This document shows, in pieces, positions 36,364 through 45,924 of a stretch of DNA of 64,000 nucleotides (its first letter is position 1; each line of letters opens with the position of its first letter). The notes beneath the pieces were generated by a model. That model was given only the letters and a program-made list of their open reading frames with translations, was not told the DNA's origin and made no database searches. The stretch comes from an uncultured Desulfobacter sp. (lineage in GTDB: Bacteria; Desulfobacterota; Desulfobacteria; Desulfobacterales; Desulfobacteraceae): assembly GCF_963664415.1 (NCBI RefSeq), contig NZ_OY761443.1:434001-498000 (forward strand), in the 5' to 3' direction. A program made the translations under genes and the position numbers.

Positions 36364-38895
36364 ATGTCTTATGAAAACATAATCGAAACGACAGAAAGGC
36401 TGGCAGCAGAATTGATTTTATTCGACCCGGATCAGCCGGACTCGATTAAGACACTGTTGCCCATTCTCAAGAGCATACACACACAATGCAAATCATTGGA
36501 CCTATCGTCAGAGGCTGCGCAAATTATGAAGGCCCGACACATTATTGATACCATAATCAAAGACGGGCCCCAGGCCGGCAGCAATTTGTTGTCAAATCTT
36601 GACATGATTGTCTCAAATTTCAGCGGGAAACTGAAAAATATGGATCAAAAAGAGAACGACAAGTCAGTTATCCAGAAGTCATCTCAATCCGATGACAACG
36701 CTCCAAACGACGAATATGAAAAATTAGAGGAAAAATTAAATCAGCTGTCAATGCTTGTTGCCGGCTTCTGCCCGGGAAAAGACCAAGATATAGCAGAAAC
36801 AATCCGTAACGTAGACGACCTTATCACCATTTCTGAAACAATTGAGCCTTCTACTTTTTATGATATTTCAAAACTATGCAAACAATATATGACCAATATG
36901 AATTTTAGCTGTGCTTGCAATACAAAGCCGGTTGAAGAGGGAATCGTATTGTTAAAATCCATATTAAGTCATTTAAAAAGAAGAGAACCGTTTACTTTCG
37001 ATTACTCTGATGTTCTTGAGCTTTTAGAAGAACACCTTACCTCCAAGGAAACGTGCGATGAGTGTGTTGAAGAGTGCCCGGAAAACGCGTCTGAATCTAA
37101 ACTTGAACAGGAACCGGATAGTACACCCGAAAAACTGTCCGAGGATGATGTTGAAATCCTGACCGACTTTATATCCGAGGCAGAAGATAATCTGAACAAC
37201 ATCGAGGTGTCTTTAATTGAGTTGGAGCAGGATCCGGAGAACACGGATATCATTAACGACATATTCAGGCCGTTTCACACAATAAAAGGCGTCTCGGGAT
37301 TTTTATCTTTAGATAAAATCAACCGACTGTCTCATGCCACGGAAAATCTTTTGGACAGTGCCAGAAGCGGAGATTTCATAATTAATCACTCCGCCACGGA
37401 TGCGATTCTTGAGTCCGTTGATTTGTTAAAACAACTTCTCGACACTGTAAAACAGGGGCTGCCCATCGGTTACAGACAAGAGGACAGCCACTTAGATGTA
37501 GAAATTTTAAGAGATAAACTTAAAAGACTTCAGATCTCTTTGACCAAAGGGGAAAAAGAACCCTTGGGTGAGATTCTTGTCAGAAGAAAGGACCTCAAGG
37601 AACAGGATGTTGATGAGGCACTGGAAATCCAGAAAAATCATCCGGAAAAAAAGTTTGGTGAAATTCTGATCGAAGATAAAAAGGTCGCTCCTGCTCAAGT
37701 CGCCTCAGCGTTAATGGAACAATCAACAGTTAAAAAAAGAGTGGATTCTCAAGTTAAAGTCAGCACCCGGAAATTGGACGATCTCGTGGATTACGCCGGA
37801 GAACTGGTGATTGCCCAGTCTATGCTCAGGCAGCAAACCATGGAAAATTCCGCCTTGAGCCAAACCGTTTCACAATTGGGGCAGATTGTAAATAATATGC
37901 AGAACATTGCCATGTCCATGCGTATGATCCCCATTAAAGCCACATTTATGAAAATGATTCGCCTGGTAAGAGATCTGTCGCGAAAATCGGGCAAACAGAT
38001 CAATTTAGCGATGACCGGAGAAGAAACCGAAATTGACAGAAATGTGGTGGATGCCCTTTATGAGCCCATGGTGCATATGATCAGAAATGCATGTGATCAC
38101 GGGATTGAATCCCTACAGGAACGTACGGAAAAAGGTAAGCCCGAACAGGGGAATATCGATCTTCGCGCTTATCATAAAGGCGGGAATATTGTCATTGAAA
38201 TCGAGGACGACGGCAAGGGGCTGGATCGGGAAAAAATACTTAAAAAGGCTACCACGACCGGACTGGTTACCGGAAAAGAGCAGATGACGGATGCCCAGGT
38301 TTTTAACCTGATTCTTTCACCCGGATTCTCAACTGCAAGCCAAATTACTGATGTATCCGGTCGGGGCGTTGGCATGGATGTGGTCAAAGAGGGGATTGAA
38401 AAATTCCGAGGCCATTTGAATATTGAGTCCGAAAAGGGGGCAGGCTCCCGATTCATTATCAGCCTTCCTCTGACACTGGCTATTATCGATGGCATGTTGG
38501 TCAGGGTTGATGACGAAAAGTATGTTATTCCCACAATCACCATTCAAAAAGCATTTAGACCGGGACCGGGTGAATATTTCACCGTAGAAGGGAAAGGTGA
38601 GATGGTTAAAGATCGCGGCAATCTGGTGCCTTTAATCCGATTAAACGAAATCTATGAAACCAGCAATCATGCCAAATCCGTCGAGCAAAGCCTGGTTGTC
38701 GTTGTTGAGTCAAAAGAAGAAAGGCGGGCGCTTTTGATTGATGAACTTTTGGGTAAAGATGAATATGTGATTAAAAATCTTGGTGGGAATATGGATGATA
38801 TCCAAGGGATTGCCGGTGGTGCAATTCTGGCTGACGGAAAAGTAGGGCTAATCCTGGATGTTCACGGCATATTTTCCATTGTCTCAAAAAAATAA
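36364..38895 (+). CDS. cheA: Chemotaxis histidine kinase CheA with GspE-N-like insert
   Basis: 843 residues from ATG 36364 (a TTG at 36352 is in frame but has a worse site). A helical N-terminal region of about 250 residues comes first, then Hpt with His305 (PFHTIKGVSG), an insert at about 398-456 built of two LGEILVRR/FGEILIEDKKV repeats like the MshEN domain of GspE proteins, the dimerisation region (LVDYAGELVIAQSML), ATPase boxes (HMIRNACDHGIE, DDGKGLDRE, GRGVGMDVV) and a C-terminal CheW-like domain. It is the central kinase of the cluster. cheD follows 40 bases later. Confidence 0.94.
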   Translation: MSYENIIETTERLAAELILFDPDQPDSIKTLLPILKSIHTQCKSLDLSSEAAQIMKARHIIDTIIKDGPQAGSNLLSNLDMIVSNFSGKLKNMDQKENDKSVIQKSSQSDDNAPNDEYEKLEEKLNQLSMLVAGFCPGKDQDIAETIRNVDDLITISETIEPSTFYDISKLCKQYMTNMNFSCACNTKPVEEGIVLLKSILSHLKRREPFTFDYSDVLELLEEHLTSKETCDECVEECPENASESKLEQEPDSTPEKLSEDDVEILTDFISEAEDNLNNIEVSLIELEQDPENTDIINDIFRPFHTIKGVSGFLSLDKINRLSHATENLLDSARSGDFIINHSATDAILESVDLLKQLLDTVKQGLPIGYRQEDSHLDVEILRDKLKRLQISLTKGEKEPLGEILVRRKDLKEQDVDEALEIQKNHPEKKFGEILIEDKKVAPAQVASALMEQSTVKKRVDSQVKVSTRKLDDLVDYAGELVIAQSMLRQQTMENSALSQTVSQLGQIVNNMQNIAMSMRMIPIKATFMKMIRLVRDLSRKSGKQINLAMTGEETEIDRNVVDALYEPMVHMIRNACDHGIESLQERTEKGKPEQGNIDLRAYHKGGNIVIEIEDDGKGLDREKILKKATTTGLVTGKEQMTDAQVFNLILSPGFSTASQITDVSGRGVGMDVVKEGIEKFRGHLNIESEKGAGSRFIISLPLTLAIIDGMLVRVDDEKYVIPTITIQKAFRPGPGEYFTVEGKGEMVKDRGNLVPLIRLNEIYETSNHAKSVEQSLVVVVESKEERRALLIDELLGKDEYVIKNLGGNMDDIQGIAGGAILADGKVGLILDVHGIFSIVSKK

Positions 38896-38935
38896 AGGCC
38901 TGTGACCGCAAAAAAAGAGATGGGGATACGAATAG

Positions 38936-39415
38936 ATGAAACAGATTGTCGGCGTTGCAGACATGAAAGTAAGTAATAATCCCGCAGATGATGTAATCAC
39001 CTACTCGCTTGGATCATGCATAGGATTAGTTATTTATGATCCGGTTGTAAGAGTTGGCGGCATTCTTCACTATATGCTTCCCGAATCCGCCATTGACAAA
39101 GAAAAGGCAACCAGAAAACCATTTATGTTTGCAGATACAGGTATCCCTCGTCTATTCAAAGCCGCGTACGCAATGGGTGCAAAGAAGCCCAGAATTAAAA
39201 TATTTGTCGCCGGCGGTGCCGAGATTCTTGATCAAAATGGTTTCTTTAATATCGGAAAACGCAACTACCTGGCGTTAAAAAAAATGTTTTTTAAGAACAA
39301 AGTGATGATCGATAAACAGGAAGTGGGCGGGAATATCAACCGGACGATCCGAATTGAAATTGCATCGGGGAATATTTTCCTGAAAACCTCAGGATCTAAG
39401 GAAGTAAGAATATGA
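38936..39415 (+). CDS. cheD: Chemoreceptor glutamine deamidase CheD
   Basis: 159 residues. The catalytic Cys lies in SLGSCIGLVIYDP and the His in GGILHYMLPES; the third residue is in the FVAGGAEIL block. It deamidates receptor glutamines and helps adaptation. Its stop overlaps the start of the HDOD gene by four bases (ATGA). Confidence 0.93.
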   Translation: MKQIVGVADMKVSNNPADDVITYSLGSCIGLVIYDPVVRVGGILHYMLPESAIDKEKATRKPFMFADTGIPRLFKAAYAMGAKKPRIKIFVAGGAEILDQNGFFNIGKRNYLALKKMFFKNKVMIDKQEVGGNINRTIRIEIASGNIFLKTSGSKEVRI

Positions 39416-40260
39416 CGGTACTGGATAAAATGATTCGTGAGATAAACGATTTAACGCCGATGCCCACTGTCGCGAATCGTCTGCTCGAAATGGTGGAAGC
39501 GCCGGATAGTTCAATGACCGATATTGCCCGGATAATTCAATATGATCCTGTTATGACGGTAGATATTCTTAAAATATGCAACTCTGCATATGTAGGGCTA
39601 AAGACGCCGGCAGAGTCCCTGAAAGATGCAGTGAATATGCTTGGTACAGATCAGATAATTGAATTGGCGCTGGTAAAATCCAGTGCAAAAGTTCTTTCCG
39701 GTGGGCGAAAAGGCTATGGTCTTGAACAGGGAGATATGTGGCGGTATTCAGTCTCTTCGGCCATCATTGCCAAACAGGTTGCATTGCGGTTGGGACTTAA
39801 CAACAAAAGTACAATTTTCACTGCGGCTCTCATCAAAGACATCGGTAAAATCATATTGGAAAAATATGTATCCAAAGATTTTAAAAAAATTAATATGCTT
39901 GTAAAAGAATCCGGTTACAGTTTCAGAGAGGCGGAAAAAAAAGTAATAGGTATCGATCATGCGGAGATGGGGGCACTGATCGGCAAAACATGGAAGTTCA
40001 GCCCGCGAATGATCAAGCTTATTCACCATCACCATCTTAGAGATGAATCCATGATGAATGATAAAGAGATCGCAGCGGTATACCTGGCCGACTGCATTTG
40101 TATGATGGTGGGCAACGGCGTTGGAGCCGATGGCCTGTCATATCGATTCAAGGATCAATTAATGAAAATGCATGGCATTTCTCACTCGGATATGACCGGT
40201 ATTATAGCCGAATTTGGGGTTAATATAAATGAAGTGAATGTTTTATTAAAAATGGCGTAA
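39412..40260 (+). CDS. HDOD-domain protein in chemosensory operon
   Basis: 282-residue HDOD protein. Typical blocks: TPMPTVANRLLEMVEAPDSS, IIQYDPVMTVDILKICNSAY and ALIKDIGKIIL; the HD pair is KD here, so it cannot act as a metal phosphohydrolase. It is translationally coupled to cheD. HDOD proteins are common partners of chemosensory clusters in deltaproteobacteria, but their biochemical role is unknown. A tandem pair of the two-hairpin repeat follows the stop by five bases. Confidence 0.88.
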   Translation: MTVLDKMIREINDLTPMPTVANRLLEMVEAPDSSMTDIARIIQYDPVMTVDILKICNSAYVGLKTPAESLKDAVNMLGTDQIIELALVKSSAKVLSGGRKGYGLEQGDMWRYSVSSAIIAKQVALRLGLNNKSTIFTAALIKDIGKIILEKYVSKDFKKINMLVKESGYSFREAEKKVIGIDHAEMGALIGKTWKFSPRMIKLIHHHHLRDESMMNDKEIAAVYLADCICMMVGNGVGADGLSYRFKDQLMKMHGISHSDMTGIIAEFGVNINEVNVLLKMA

Positions 40261-40264
40261 TTAA

Positions 40265-40350
40265 TGGCCATGGGCCGACCTGGTCTATCAATACACAGGC
40301 TCAGCCCACAACAAAATATGAAAGTAACTTATTGTAACTTTCATATAACA
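40265..40350 (+). repeat. Two-hairpin intergenic repeat, copy D
   Basis: Best-kept copy. First hairpin: TGGCCATGGGCCGACCTGG with ACAGGCTCAGCCC; second hairpin: TATGAAAGTAAC with GTAACTTTCATA, loop TTATT. It is joined head to tail to copy E and points to the cheY gene. Confidence 0.9.
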
Positions 40351-40440
40351 GCCATGGGCTGACCTGACATATCAGCTGGCTGGCTTAGCCCACAACAAAG
40401 TTTGAAAAATCTGAGTAACTTACCCAGACTTTCATATAAA
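40351..40440 (+). repeat. Two-hairpin intergenic repeat, copy E
   Basis: Starts GCCATGGGCTGACCTG, with the closing arm GCTGGCTTAGCCC, then ACAACAAAGTTTGAAA and AGACTTTCATATAAA. It is the tandem partner of copy D and ends 20 bases before the cheY start. Confidence 0.9.
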
Positions 40441-40842
40441 AAAAAGTTAAAGGGAAGCAAATGTCTTATTCAATATTGATTGTAGATGATTCAATGCCCA
40501 TGAGGACCGTTTTAAAACGCTCTCTTACAGCAGCTGGATACGCGGGTGCCAAAATACTTGAAGCCTCAGACGGCAAAGAGGCGTTAACGGTACTTGCAGG
40601 TGATTGGGTGGATTTAATTATGACCGACTACAATATGCCGGAAATGAATGGGCTCAGCTTTTTAAAAAAAATAAAAAACGATGCACTGTTCAAGGAAATT
40701 CCGGTGGTTGTCATCTCAACCGAGGGCAACGATTTAAAAATTCAAGAATTTATGGATTCCGGTGCCGCCGGCTATATCACAAAGCCGTTCACCCCTGAAA
40801 ATCTAAGGGATTTAATTGTCAGTATAATTGGAGAACCTGATT

Positions 40843-42358
<1,516 letters not shown>

Positions 42359-42377
42359 TTCATAAAAAGGAAAAAAA

Positions 42378-43058
42378 ATGATCAAAAGAGAAGAAAACAT
42401 ATTTACATATCCACAAGAGTTTTCCCAAAATGAAGTGTCACATATTATTGAAAATCTACCAATTGCCATCGCAGTGATGGACGAGACCCGAAAACTGATT
42501 TTGGCAAACAAGATGGCCCACATATTTGTAAATAAAGCGGATAATCAACTGGCAGGACTTGTAATCGGGGACGCTTTTGGCTGCATTCATCACGAAGATT
42601 CACCCGAGAAAGGCGGATCCGGAGAAAAGTGTCTCCAATGTAAATTGCGGACAATAGCGCATGATACCCTTAAAAACGGCAAGGATCATTTTCAGATAGA
42701 AACCGCCATGACCTTTAAATCTATCGGGCGAAGGCATTTGAAAATTTCGACACGGCCTTTGGAATTCAAAAAAGGCAGGGCCGTTTTACTATCAATTGAA
42801 GATATTACAACGGCAAAAAATTATGTACGCGCCGAATCAGAAATAGAAAAACTGACAACGGTTGTGCAAACAGCAGGTGCCATATGCCACGAGATTAATC
42901 AGCCTTTAATGGCGGTTTCAGGTTTTTCAGAACTGTTAATGGATGACGTCCGCCATGGGCAAATCCAGGAAGAAAATGTCAAAGAAATTAGAGATCAGGC
43001 AGAACGGTTGGCTAAGATTACAACCAAGCTGATGGCTATTACCAAATACAAAAAATAG
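42378..43058 (+). CDS. PAS protein with DHp domain lacking ATPase
   Basis: 226 residues. Residues about 20-145 are a PAS domain (IIENLPIAIAVMDETRKLIL) that carries HHEDSPEKGGSGEKC and a CLQC pair, a pattern seen in PAS domains that may bind metal or heme. Residues about 160-225 are a HisKA-type region with H-box GAICHEINQPLMAVSGFSEL (His171). The protein ends right there, without ATPase boxes. It cannot be a complete kinase; it may be phosphorylated by another protein's ATPase or bind one. It lies 19 bases after cheB. Confidence 0.85.
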   Translation: MIKREENIFTYPQEFSQNEVSHIIENLPIAIAVMDETRKLILANKMAHIFVNKADNQLAGLVIGDAFGCIHHEDSPEKGGSGEKCLQCKLRTIAHDTLKNGKDHFQIETAMTFKSIGRRHLKISTRPLEFKKGRAVLLSIEDITTAKNYVRAESEIEKLTTVVQTAGAICHEINQPLMAVSGFSELLMDDVRHGQIQEENVKEIRDQAERLAKITTKLMAITKYKK

Positions 43059-43143
43059 AAATATTGGCATTCCGAAATGCTATACCTAAACAAAGCACCT
43101 ATAACTGTTACCCCTGGCACGAACCCCAAAGAGGAGAAAAATA

Positions 43144-43530
43144 ATGGAAAATAAAAAAATATTAATCGTTGATGACGAACCCCCTATTTTAAGGTTGCTT
43201 TCCCAGTTGTTTACCAAAGCCGGTTATGATGTTTCCACCGCAGAAAATGCACAAGATGCATTGAAAATTATCGAAGAGAATAACATTGTGGTCATGTTTT
43301 TTGATTTAAATATGCCGGTGATGAACGGTATGGAATTATGTAAACAAGTAAAAAGTGCTAAACCGATGTCCATTATCTATGCCATTACAGGCTATGCGTC
43401 CTTATTCCAACTGTCGGAATGTCTTGACGTCGGCTTTGAAGATTATTTTACAAAGCCGGTGAATGTGTCGACGCTGTTGAAGACGGCCGAATCCGCATTC
43501 GAAAAAGTAAACCGCTGGAAAAAAATGTAG
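43144..43530 (+). CDS. Single-domain response regulator
   Basis: 128-residue receiver only: IVDDEPP, Asp54 in MFFDLNMPVM, ITGYAS, and FTKPVN. It sits between the PAS/DHp gene and cheR, so it is the likely partner of the PAS/DHp protein or a second output of CheA. GAGGAGAAAAATA is the ribosome site. Confidence 0.93.
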   Translation: MENKKILIVDDEPPILRLLSQLFTKAGYDVSTAENAQDALKIIEENNIVVMFFDLNMPVMNGMELCKQVKSAKPMSIIYAITGYASLFQLSECLDVGFEDYFTKPVNVSTLLKTAESAFEKVNRWKKM

Positions 43531-43542
43531 AATTTAACAAAA

Positions 43543-44340
43543 ATGAATTCCATACTGTTTAAACATAGCGAATTAACGGAATTAAAAGCACTTGTATTCA
43601 AGACGTGCGGCATTAATCTTCATGAAGGAAAACTTGAATTGTTAAAATCCAAGGTTTCCAAACGTATGCGCATGACCCAGATGAATGTCCAAGAATACTT
43701 ATCACATTTAAGGTCAAATGAACGCGAGGTCATCGAATTTATCGATACCATAACAACCAATCACTCTTTTTTTTACAGAGAAAATAAAAGCATTGAGTAT
43801 ATCATCAAACAATTTAATTGTCACCCCAAACGGGAGACAAAACACTTTAAAGTCTGGTGTGCGGCTTGTTCCACAGGCGATGAGCCATACACTGCGGCCG
43901 TTCAGTTAAAGGATTTGGGTGTAACTTTTTCTATCCTGGCCACAGATATATCTCACTCCGTGCTGGATATTGCACAAAAGGGGATCTATAAAAATGATAA
44001 GGTCAAGCAGGTGCCCCTGGCGATACTGCATCGATATTTTCAAAAAGGAACCGGCAAATATAAGGGATATCTAAAAGTTAAAAAGGAAATACAACAGCAT
44101 ATCACTTTCAAAAAGTTTAATTTAATTGCAAACCGCATTCCTCGCTCGGATTTTGATGCCGTTTTATGCAGAAACGTAATGATCTATTTTAATAATCAAA
44201 CCAGTGAAACGGTTGTAAACAAATTATACCAAGCCCTTGATCCTGGCGGTTTTTTTGCCATCGGCAATGCTGAAAGTCTAATGAATATGAAACATCCGTT
44301 TAAATCTGTGGCAGGAATTCCCAGTCTTTATGTAAAGTAG
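43543..44340 (+). CDS. cheR: Chemotaxis protein methyltransferase CheR
   Basis: 265 residues. N-terminal helical domain with the TTNHSFFYRENKS segment, then a SAM-binding domain with VWCAACSTGDEPYTAA and the motif FDAVLCRNVMIYF. It methylates receptor glutamates. Last gene of the cluster; it starts 12 bases after the response regulator, with no obvious strong ribosome site. Confidence 0.95.
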   Translation: MNSILFKHSELTELKALVFKTCGINLHEGKLELLKSKVSKRMRMTQMNVQEYLSHLRSNEREVIEFIDTITTNHSFFYRENKSIEYIIKQFNCHPKRETKHFKVWCAACSTGDEPYTAAVQLKDLGVTFSILATDISHSVLDIAQKGIYKNDKVKQVPLAILHRYFQKGTGKYKGYLKVKKEIQQHITFKKFNLIANRIPRSDFDAVLCRNVMIYFNNQTSETVVNKLYQALDPGGFFAIGNAESLMNMKHPFKSVAGIPSLYVK

Positions 44341-44731
44341 CCTTATGCACGCCTGTTGATTTGATGACTTTTTGAGCTGTGAGTTTTCAATGCCCTATTT
44401 TTGCAGCTCTGTGCATGGTAATATTTTACCAAAAACAAGGAGAATATTTACATAATCACATAAAAATATCTTCCTCGACATTCTGTGACATAGAGCAAGA
44501 ACGACGATATTTTTTTTAACAATAGCGTCTCAAGCTTATCAATAACCATTGATGTTTATTCAAAATAGTAAACATAGACCAGTAAGTCACCCCATTTTTC
44601 TTCACTTTTATAACAAATTATCATTTTAAAGTTAGCATGATTCTTGCGTAAGATATGCAGACTAATAATCATGACGCAAGCGGTATGTGCGTTTATATGT
44701 TTTACTTATTTTATGAAGAAGGAGAACACAT
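44341..44731. other. Intergenic region with candidate sigma-54 promoter
   Basis: 391 bases between cheR and the PEP-CTERM gene. It holds the promoter listed at 44633. I see no gene and no clear cheR terminator. Confidence 0.45.
44633..44647 (+). promoter_or_regulatory. Candidate sigma-54 (-24/-12) promoter
   Basis: TAGCATGATTCTTGC matches the consensus TGGCACGN4TTGC except at the second and sixth bases, with correct spacing. It ends 85 bases before the PEP-CTERM start. PEP-CTERM genes are known in several bacteria to be controlled by sigma-54 with PrsK/PrsR, which fits. The -24 GG is AG, which lowers confidence. Confidence 0.5.
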
Positions 44732-45385
44732 TTGTTTAGGTTCAAATCATTTTTAGGCTCTGTCTGGGTTTCATTATTATTGGTTGGGGTGTTATATTCA
44801 TATGCGGCGGCCACAACATTAGAAATTGATGAGAGCACCGGACTCTTAACAGGAGCGACAGACGTTTTGGTAAATGGATCGTACTATGATGTTGAGTTCG
44901 TGGAAGGCACTGCCGAGGAGCTGTTCATGGATGCTGCCGGCGAATGGGCGTTCAATTTCGCTTCAGAAGGAGAAGCACGTGAAGCGTCGAACGCCTTACT
45001 CGCGCAGGTGTTTCAGAACACTGAGGAGGATGATTTTGACGACGACCCGACACTTACATATGGCAGTGCTGAAGACTCTCTGTATGATTACTTGTCAATA
45101 TTAACGACATACGGCCTGCAAACAGGGAGAGAAGGAGGCTACGTGTTGGGCATAAGTGCGATAGGTGCGCGGAATAGCAAAGTGGAAGAAGCCGATGAAG
45201 CATTTTATGCGACACTCCCCGTTGCCGCCGACACCACGGACAGCGATGCTTCAGTTTACGCAAAATGGACCCCGGCCGTCTCATCGGCACCAACACCGAC
45301 ACCCGAGCCAAGCACCATTCTATTATTCGCGGCTGGTCTTATCGGTTTTGCAGGTATGAATAGAAAAAAAATCAACAACGCTTAA
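44732..45385 (+). CDS. PEP-CTERM sorting-domain protein
   Basis: 217 residues from TTG 44732, chosen for AAGGAGAACAC before it and for giving a proper signal peptide (hydrophobic SVWVSLLLVGVLYSYAAA). The mature part is acidic and of unknown fold. The C-terminus has PTPEPSTILLFAAGLIGF followed by a basic MNRKK end, the tripartite PEP-CTERM signal recognised by exosortase EpsH/XrtA. It should be exported and processed, perhaps as part of an exopolysaccharide-linked surface layer. No exosortase gene is in the window. Confidence 0.9.
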   Translation: MFRFKSFLGSVWVSLLLVGVLYSYAAATTLEIDESTGLLTGATDVLVNGSYYDVEFVEGTAEELFMDAAGEWAFNFASEGEAREASNALLAQVFQNTEEDDFDDDPTLTYGSAEDSLYDYLSILTTYGLQTGREGGYVLGISAIGARNSKVEEADEAFYATLPVAADTTDSDASVYAKWTPAVSSAPTPTPEPSTILLFAAGLIGFAGMNRKKINNA

Positions 45386-45435
45386 CCGCAACATATCGAA
45401 ACCGACACACAATCACTGAAACCATCTTTGAGTGT

Positions 45436-45500
45436 ACCGCCCGATGCAGATTGAGCCCGCATCTTGCTCATGAAGCCGGGCGGTATGTATTTTCTTTCAA
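45436..45500 (+). terminator. Possible terminator after PEP-CTERM gene
   Basis: TACCGCCCG pairs with CGGGCGGTA across a 30-base loop that can itself pair (GATGC/GCATC), followed by TATTTTCTTTC. A plausible but long-looped terminator. Confidence 0.45.
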
Positions 45501-45567
45501 GCCCTCATCCAGGGCGATCTCATAAACCATTCCGCATAGGGTTTTCTATCAATCTTTTCGTTGATAG

Positions 45568-45901
45568 CCTGAAAATCGGATAAAGCGTACATTTTAAGCC
45601 AGAAACACAACCTTATTGGCGATAACCAATCGAAAGTATTGGATTTTAAACCATATTTTTGAGGTGTGTGTAAAATTTTTATACGTACATGTTAAGGGCG
45701 GATTATGTATGGTTTTATGCAATAATCGGAAAAACTCACGTCAGTTAACAGCGTGGAAACGACCGGAAGCTGTATTTCACCCATTAAAATGGATACCATT
45801 TGCAGTGAAAACACCAGAAAGTCCTATACAAAAACGGCTTGCTGACACTGGTGTGCTTTGAAAATATGGAGCAATAGTGTACGCTTTATCCGACTTTCAG
45901 G
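45568..45901. mobile_element. MITE-like element, 334 bp, with inverted ends and 7-bp target duplication
   Basis: The two ends read inwards CCTGAAAATCGG and CCTGAAAGTCGG, followed by the same ATAAAGCGTACA; that is 24 bases with one mismatch. Directly outside both ends is TTGATAG (45561-45567 and 45902-45908), a perfect 7-bp direct repeat expected of transposition. Inside is an 81-codon frame without recognisable transposase features. No IS with matching ends is in this window, so the element would depend on a transposase elsewhere. Confidence 0.8.
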
Positions 45902-45924
45902 TTGATAGATGCTCAAATATTTTT

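Noticed and set aside
43115..43131. Sigma-54 promoter before the REC gene (TGGCACG present)
   Set aside because: The -12 element TTGC is missing at the right distance (CCAA instead).
45616..45861. 81-codon frame inside the MITE
   Set aside because: No transposase motif and no ribosome site; the composition looks random, so it is not listed as a gene.
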